A stretch of DNA of 64,000 nucleotides. It comes from Carnegiea gigantea (lineage: Eukaryota > Streptophyta > Magnoliopsida > Caryophyllales > Cactaceae). Under the pieces are notes generated by a model. That model saw nothing but the letters and a program-made list of their open reading frames with translations. It searched no databases and had not been told where the DNA came from. Positions 58,270-64,000 of the stretch are shown piece by piece. Numbering within the stretch: the stretch's first letter is position 1; every line of letters begins with the position of its first letter. The DNA lies in assembly GCA_029747015.1 (NCBI GenBank), contig JAKOGI010000110.1, positions 263,233 to 327,232 of the forward strand, given 5' to 3'. The translations under genes were made by a program, and so were the position numbers.

Positions 58270-61140
58270 ATATTTCATATAATTAAAAAATATGTTTATT
58301 GGATTAATGAACAATTAACTTGAATTTGGCCCAAGAAAATAATCCGACTCTAATAATATTTGACCTAAAATTTCAATGATATGAACAAGACCGTAAAAAT
58401 AAACAAAAGCCAAATAATTTTCCCTTCAAAGTAAAATTATTATATTAGCAATGTAGATAAAAAAATTTAAAAACAAAAAAAATGTTAACATGAATAAGTA
58501 AGTTGACAAGAATAAAAGGCGAAAAAAAAGGTATAGTAGACTCCGGGAACACTGTGCTACACTTGGACCGGAAAAAGTATCATGGTCAAAGGACCATGAT
58601 ATACCAACTGGAAAGTCTGGAATAGTTAAGAGTCATAAAATGTCACCTTAATCTTTTATCCCAACAATTAAAAAAAATATTAAAAAATAGAGATCTTACA
58701 ATTCTATCTAATCTCTCTCCAAATGTGATTTTTGGAATTTCATATCTCACTAATATAGGATTCATTTGCTTCAATAGGCAAGGTTGATCTTTTTCTTAAA
58801 CTCTTTTTATAGTTTCAATTTCAGTAATATAGGTTAGATTTAGCTACATTCAAATTTCCTCTATTTATGCGATTCTTGTATTATTCTGATTCTTCTGGGT
58901 TTAACAACACCACCCCCCACACCCCACCATTCGCTTGATAATGTGTCTCACCCTTAGTCTCTCTTATCTTAACACGTTTCATCTCAAAATCAACCATATT
59001 TTCATGAGACATCAATCATTAGTTTTGCCAATAGTTTGGTTCCCTAATATATCATGAAAATGAAAAACTTTCAATTAGGCGTAAGTCAAGATATATAAAA
59101 CTAATACATCACTATGAATGGGACATAAAGATAAATAAATTTAAGTCTAATACGTAACATCAAATAATCATTATAAACCTCTAATCATTGTAATTTTGAA
59201 TATATCCATAGCAAGTTAACCAAATCATGATTGAATCCTCAAATTAAGTAGACTTAAAGACATCTTTATGGATATTCTCAAGTGTGATCCCCAGAAGACA
59301 TGATAACTAACATAAGTCACAATCACAAACACAAACCCAATAATTTGCCCCAAACCCAACCAGTAAAACATGCCACTTCAGAGAAAATCTTCGAAAGTTG
59401 TCATCCAAAATGGGGGGCCCCCAAAATTCAGGATCCCACTAACTTCTCCTTTCTGCCCTTGATTAGATTTTAATCCCCATTTTCCCACTCTCGTTGCCTC
59501 CTTTTTGGGCCTAAATGGGCCTTCTATTCCGTCACCACTAGGTCCACTACCAGCAGTAGTAACTTTTTGAGTTGGAAAATAATCGGCGCCTTTTTTTTTA
59601 TTTTAAATTTTTTTTTTCAAGGTTGAAATTCTTGCATGAAAAGACAAGGGTAGTGGCGACAACAAAGAACCTGACGGAATTTAAGGGCCGACCTTGATTT
59701 CATCCGTGCCCCTCTAATATTTGCAACTCAATTACTTATTTAATGTGTGGATTGTTGCGAAAAATAAAATAAGATAAATGATGGATCAACATGTTATTTC
59801 AGTTAATTACGTATAAGTAATGGATTTCTTGTTTAGATTATTCAGCTAATTGACTCTGGAGTCTGGACTTATAAATTTCCTGCTAGTCTTGGATTGCTCT
59901 CCTTGTAATCTAATGAGTGGTTAAGTAGTTGTGCAAGGCTCTATACTCGGACAATTAGTAAATGACAATGAGTAAAATGTCACTTTAGCACTTTTACCGA
60001 TTTTATTTTATAAACTATGTATCATTTTCGAAAACAATATCAGTTTAATTTGTCCCTAAATGTGTCTCCAGGTTTTGGGGTTTGGATTACTGCCAGCTTA
60101 ACAAAAATTTGGTTCTTACATTGATCATGTGCTCTACACGGACAAAAAAGATCAAAACAAATCACAGAGTACATCATGCAAAACATTTTAAAGTTCTATT
60201 AAATTATGTGTTATTTTAGTTTCCATTATTTCTTGATTTCTTAGTTCAATGCGTAAACCGTTACTTATACAGCACATGAAGACACAGTGTAATTTTAGTA
60301 TTTTTAATGATCAAAAGGGGGATAAAAGGGAAAGTTTTTCGGCCAATCTATTGTAGATCGAAAGTAAATAAAGAAATAAATAGTAGTAGCAGTAGGTAGG
60401 AGTGTCGCAGAGAAACAAGGTGTGCGTTGAAGACGTAAAACGGGCGTAAGCCGCCGAGCATAAAAAGCCAGCAGAAGGCCTAGTAGCTAGGAGTTGGAAC
60501 TTAAATGGTTAGTGGCCATGCCAAAGTGCTATGTGACAAAATCACTGTAATCGGTCGCTCCTTTTATGCTTATCGTGATCCTCATGCTAGAAAATTAATA
60601 GACATTAGTTTGGGAACTGTGCTTTTGCACGCTAAGCAAAACCCATCACCACGCTACCATTGAGAAGCACTGCATGATGAGTCTGGATTTGATTGAGATA
60701 GAATGTAGATTAAGATCGATCTAAATGTAGAGTTGGTTTTTTTTTTTTTTTTTTTTTTTGGGGTTAAAAAGAACTTTAAGTTTTGTTTAGTTTGAGTAAG
60801 ACGAGTTTTTTTTTTTTCAACTTTAAGTCGTAAAAGAAAAATAGAAATCCCCGTTCTTAGTGAATTAAAAGAGATGTCAACCAACAACTGTTTCTAGAAA
60901 CACCAATTAGTGGGTAGGGGGCCATGTATTTATTTGTTTATGAGGAGTTGTAGTTGTGCTTTTGATCCTTATAAAGAATGAGGCCCATGCCCGCCCACCC
61001 CATCCGCTCACTGTGCAACCAGGAACAGATCTAGCGTGGGTGCAGTGGTGTCGCCAGACACCCCTCCAAAAACAAAGTACATGGCAAAATTAAAAATTAA
61101 AAATTTTATTATAAGTAAAAAATGTGTCAAATCATTAGAG
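58270..61140. other. AT-rich spacer, no gene recognised
   Basis: Both strands were scanned; no frame with family resemblance. It contains a GGGGGGCCCCCC-like palindrome at about 59412-59422 and a long T-run with TTGGGG (60738-60763). A short patch near 61023-61070 (CAGATCTAGCGTGGGTGCAG) looks like a dispersed repeat end. Confidence 0.45.
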
Positions 61141-61148
61141 GAAGATGT

Positions 61149-61235
61149 GCTTGGTTGAGTGGTTTGGAGAGTGGTTGTTATGCTACTGAGGAGGGTGCCC
61201 AGAGGTTGTGTGTTTGATTGCTACTACATGCATTT
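61149..61235 (+). mobile_element. Possible degenerate tRNA-derived SINE
   Basis: TGGTTGAGTGG (about 61151-61161) fits the A box. A GTGTTTGATTGC B-box-like word follows about 47 bases later, spacing that fits tRNAs with a long variable arm (Leu/Ser). The tail passes into T-rich sequence. Weak. Confidence 0.35.
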
Positions 61236-64000
61236 TCTTTGTTTTCTTCACATTTTGTTTCATTTTTTGCATGAAGATTTGCTTGCCTGTGCGCATGTTC
61301 GAACCTTGCTACACACATGTTCATTCTTTTTTCGCATTTAATTTCATTCATTATTCTTTTTAATTTCGTTCATTAGTTTTTAGCCATGCTAGATATGAAT
61401 TGAGATATCAAGTTCGAGTCTTGTGATTTTGGAAGGCTTAGGCGTCGATATGTACTTGGGGATGTGAAAATTAGTTTAATTTTTGGGTTTTTCCAAGCAA
61501 ACCCGGCACTGAGTTGAAGTTACCGAAGTGTTCGGCATGACATGCTCAGGTGGTCGGCTTACCATTGCATATTATTATTTCCGACGCCCCTCTTCGAAAT
61601 CCCTAATTTTGCCACCGTGTGCAACGACCTTGCCTATGATGAACGAACTCGGCTCTTACTATCGGGTTTGAAAAGCTCACTAAACCCTAAGCCCCAATAC
61701 GGATTGGGCCAGTAAACCCTCCCCTATCTTGGCTAGCATTGACGACATAAATGGCACATACTTTCCTTAACCATTTCGTTAATTGGTACTCCTTATTGAA
61801 TTTTGATGAAAATAAAAAGTATGTTTCAATGAATTCATTTAGTTCATTCGTGACATTATTTTTGTTTTTTCTAGTATGTTATTGACTAAGCATGCAGTAC
61901 CAAACCAAGACATTTATGACAAACAAGATAGACGTACAAGTTCAAGAATGCAAATGTATTCAACCGCAAACATGCTTTTTGTACACTTCATATATTCATG
62001 GTGGTGGCCTTCCATTGCAATGTATTCAAAAAAGCATTGTTAGCTAGCTTTAATTTTAATTTTCCTAAGTTCCTAATATTAACACAAAATACCATATTAT
62101 ATACAAAAGATCGATCATCACGACACAAAGCATGCAAGATCTTGATCTTAGGTTTCTCTTTTCAAAGAAAAAAAAGAGAGAATATTTTCGATTACTGCAT
62201 TAACTATGTATAATTATTATTTTAGGTTTCTGTTTTGGTTGGACATGAGCTGTTGTCCCAAAATCTGAGTTTGCATGGTAACGCATGCTGGCTCCATAGT
62301 TTAGTCTTTTGTGCTCCGACACCATTACCTGAAAAGAAGATAGATGATTTCCACAATTTTTGACTACGAAGACGTACAGTCAAGTCAACCCGATCCATGT
62401 CAGTTAATCGGATCATGCACATCAGAACCCTCCAATTCACATCAGACACTCAAGATTGTGACTCTTGCATTACTTACATAGGAACGTACATTCATTTCAC
62501 TGTTAGAGCCCAGCCAATCATATTTTTCATGCATCATGCACGGGACATTTTTCCATGCCTACCCTGTGCTCTTTTGCCCTTTCTTTTGGGGCCCCCTGTC
62601 GCATGGTAGATCTAAGGGGTCAACATATCCCAGAGAATGCGTATATTACAAATGCCCAATCTATGCTCATGTTTCCTACCATCATGTAAAATTAAATTCA
62701 TTATGTGGCTTCAATTGTAATTATTTCAAATAAAAATTGATTAGAAAATTAAACTAGTAAATTTGTGGTGTTAAGGCGTAATAATGCAATACTAAACATA
62801 AATAATGACATTGAATGAAAGAAAACAACTCAATGGCAAATGACACCACTAACTTAATGACATGGTCTTTGATATTTTTCTAAACTTTCAATCATCCATT
62901 TAAGCGATTCATCGTACTTAAATATAAAAATTAGTTATTCTCAGTATGACTGTTATATTTTGATGAGATTTAATTAAAAATCATATGAAACATAAAGAAA
63001 TTAGTATTATAATACACTCACTTGTAGAGACTTAAATTATTAACCAGGACTAAAGGCCATGAAGAAAAAAAGTTGACAAAGTGGACAAACCTAGAGGTTG
63101 AAAATGGGCAAAATCGGTCACTTCATCAGCTAGAGGATTAGAGTTAGGAGTTAGGACGGAAAGATTAAGAGGGTTCCTATGATATTTACACTGTGTCCAC
63201 AATTGGTTCAAATGTCTTTTCATCTTAGTGATACTTTTCTTTTTCACCGTTGATAAGAAAAGGTGCACAGAAAGTCATCACATCGTAAAAACAAGTCACA
63301 CATCACCGCGTTAGTAATAACCCATAATTTTAGTCCCGAAAGAAGCCATAATGATTTTTCACCGTTGCCTGGAGAAGCATGTAAGGGGAAAAGGGGACTA
63401 TTCTCAAAAGAATGATTCTGCATATTTTCAATAAATACATTAAAATTTTGTTCTCATTTCATGTGAAAATTAATTTGTTATATATTATATTGCCTATGTA
63501 CTATACATTGATTGTCAAGTATGAAGAAATGATGAAAATAAGTATCAAATGTTCGAGATGACCAAGATTCCGAGTATCTCATTGTTAAGAGAATAATATG
63601 ATTTTTCTCCTGCTTGTTTTAATAAGAGTAGGCAGAGTGATATTAATTGGGTGAAATCATAACTGTGTGTGCTTTTATTTCAACTGATCAGAATAACTTT
63701 AAAAATGTAACTTTGAAAATAAAAACAGATTAATTAGAAAGTAAGAGAGTTTCAATAATGGAATTAAATGAAATATTGGGGCATGTATGAATGGTATTAA
63801 GAGTCGATTGTAAGAGGATAGACATCCTCATGAGTTGTGTAAAACCATCATATTCATGAGTAGCTTTTTCTTAATTGTCATTAAAAAATAACATATGTAT
63901 TCTTATTATTTACAACAAGAAGATAAATTAATCTAATTTAGCGATAAACATATTTTTTTCAAATCCTATAAAAATGGAATCCAAACTGAGAATTATTGTT
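61236..64000. other. Gene-poor AT-rich end of the window
   Basis: No coding frame with family resemblance on either strand. A small GC-rich patch at about 61500-61640 (CGACGCCCCTC, TTTTGCCACCGTGTGC) resembles the end of a dispersed repeat, without matching termini nearby. Confidence 0.45.

Noticed and set aside
61023..61620. Possible element between a TCTAGCGTGGGTGCAG patch and a TTTTGCCACCGTGTGC patch
   Set aside because: The two patches resemble ends of dispersed repeats but are not clear inverted or direct repeats of each other.

Overview
This is a 64-kb piece of a nuclear chromosome from a flowering plant, most likely a eudicot. The evidence is GT-AG spliced genes, an RPN8 proteasome gene of plant type, a BAHD acyltransferase, an SRC2-like C2 protein and typical plant transposons (Sirevirus, TRIM, Tourist-like MITEs, Helitrons, MULE, tRNA-type SINEs). 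The species cannot be named from the sequence. I saw no tRNA gene, rRNA gene, CRISPR array or bacterial-type operon.

Five genes are supported. (1) On the minus strand at 1-5198, a large plant-specific protein of unknown function has four exons, and its last exon runs off the left edge. (2) On the plus strand at 6983-7858, a single-exon SRC2-like C2-domain protein is divergent from gene 1. (3) On the minus strand at 24685-26163, an intronless BAHD acyltransferase has HSVTD and DFGWG motifs and a TATA box. (4) On the plus strand at 49402-50010, a short membrane-anchored fasciclin (FAS1) protein. (5) On the minus strand at 50962-57138, a complete ten-exon RPN8 (26S proteasome lid) gene, with one GC-AG intron. 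The genes look like independent housekeeping or accessory genes; nothing suggests they form one pathway.

Most of the rest is transposon-derived, and several elements can be delimited to the base. 12.7-15.9 kb: three Tourist-like MITEs and a decayed LINE. 16.2-23.9 kb: a non-autonomous Helitron on the minus strand, interrupted at an A/T site by a second copy of the same family on the plus strand, giving a ~7.7-kb near-palindrome loaded with AT and CA microsatellites. 28.6-33.1 kb: a SINE split by a MITE, a 1.64-kb Mutator-like element with ~130-bp inverted ends and a 10-bp target duplication, and a second MITE family. 33.5-40.4 kb: a Sirevirus-type Copia element with both LTRs, TSD, PBS, broken gag, repeated polypurine motifs and no pol. 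41.3-49 kb: TRIM elements, SINEs and MITE copies. 57.4-64 kb: gene-poor, with one clean MITE copy.

The most unusual items are the nested opposite-strand Helitrons with their inherited internal tandem duplication; a MITE family whose core is an array of TTCAACC-like subrepeats with variable length; the MULE with gene-like cargo; and the pol-less Sirevirus with a GC-rich interior block. All calls come from reading the sequence; no alignment or database search was run.
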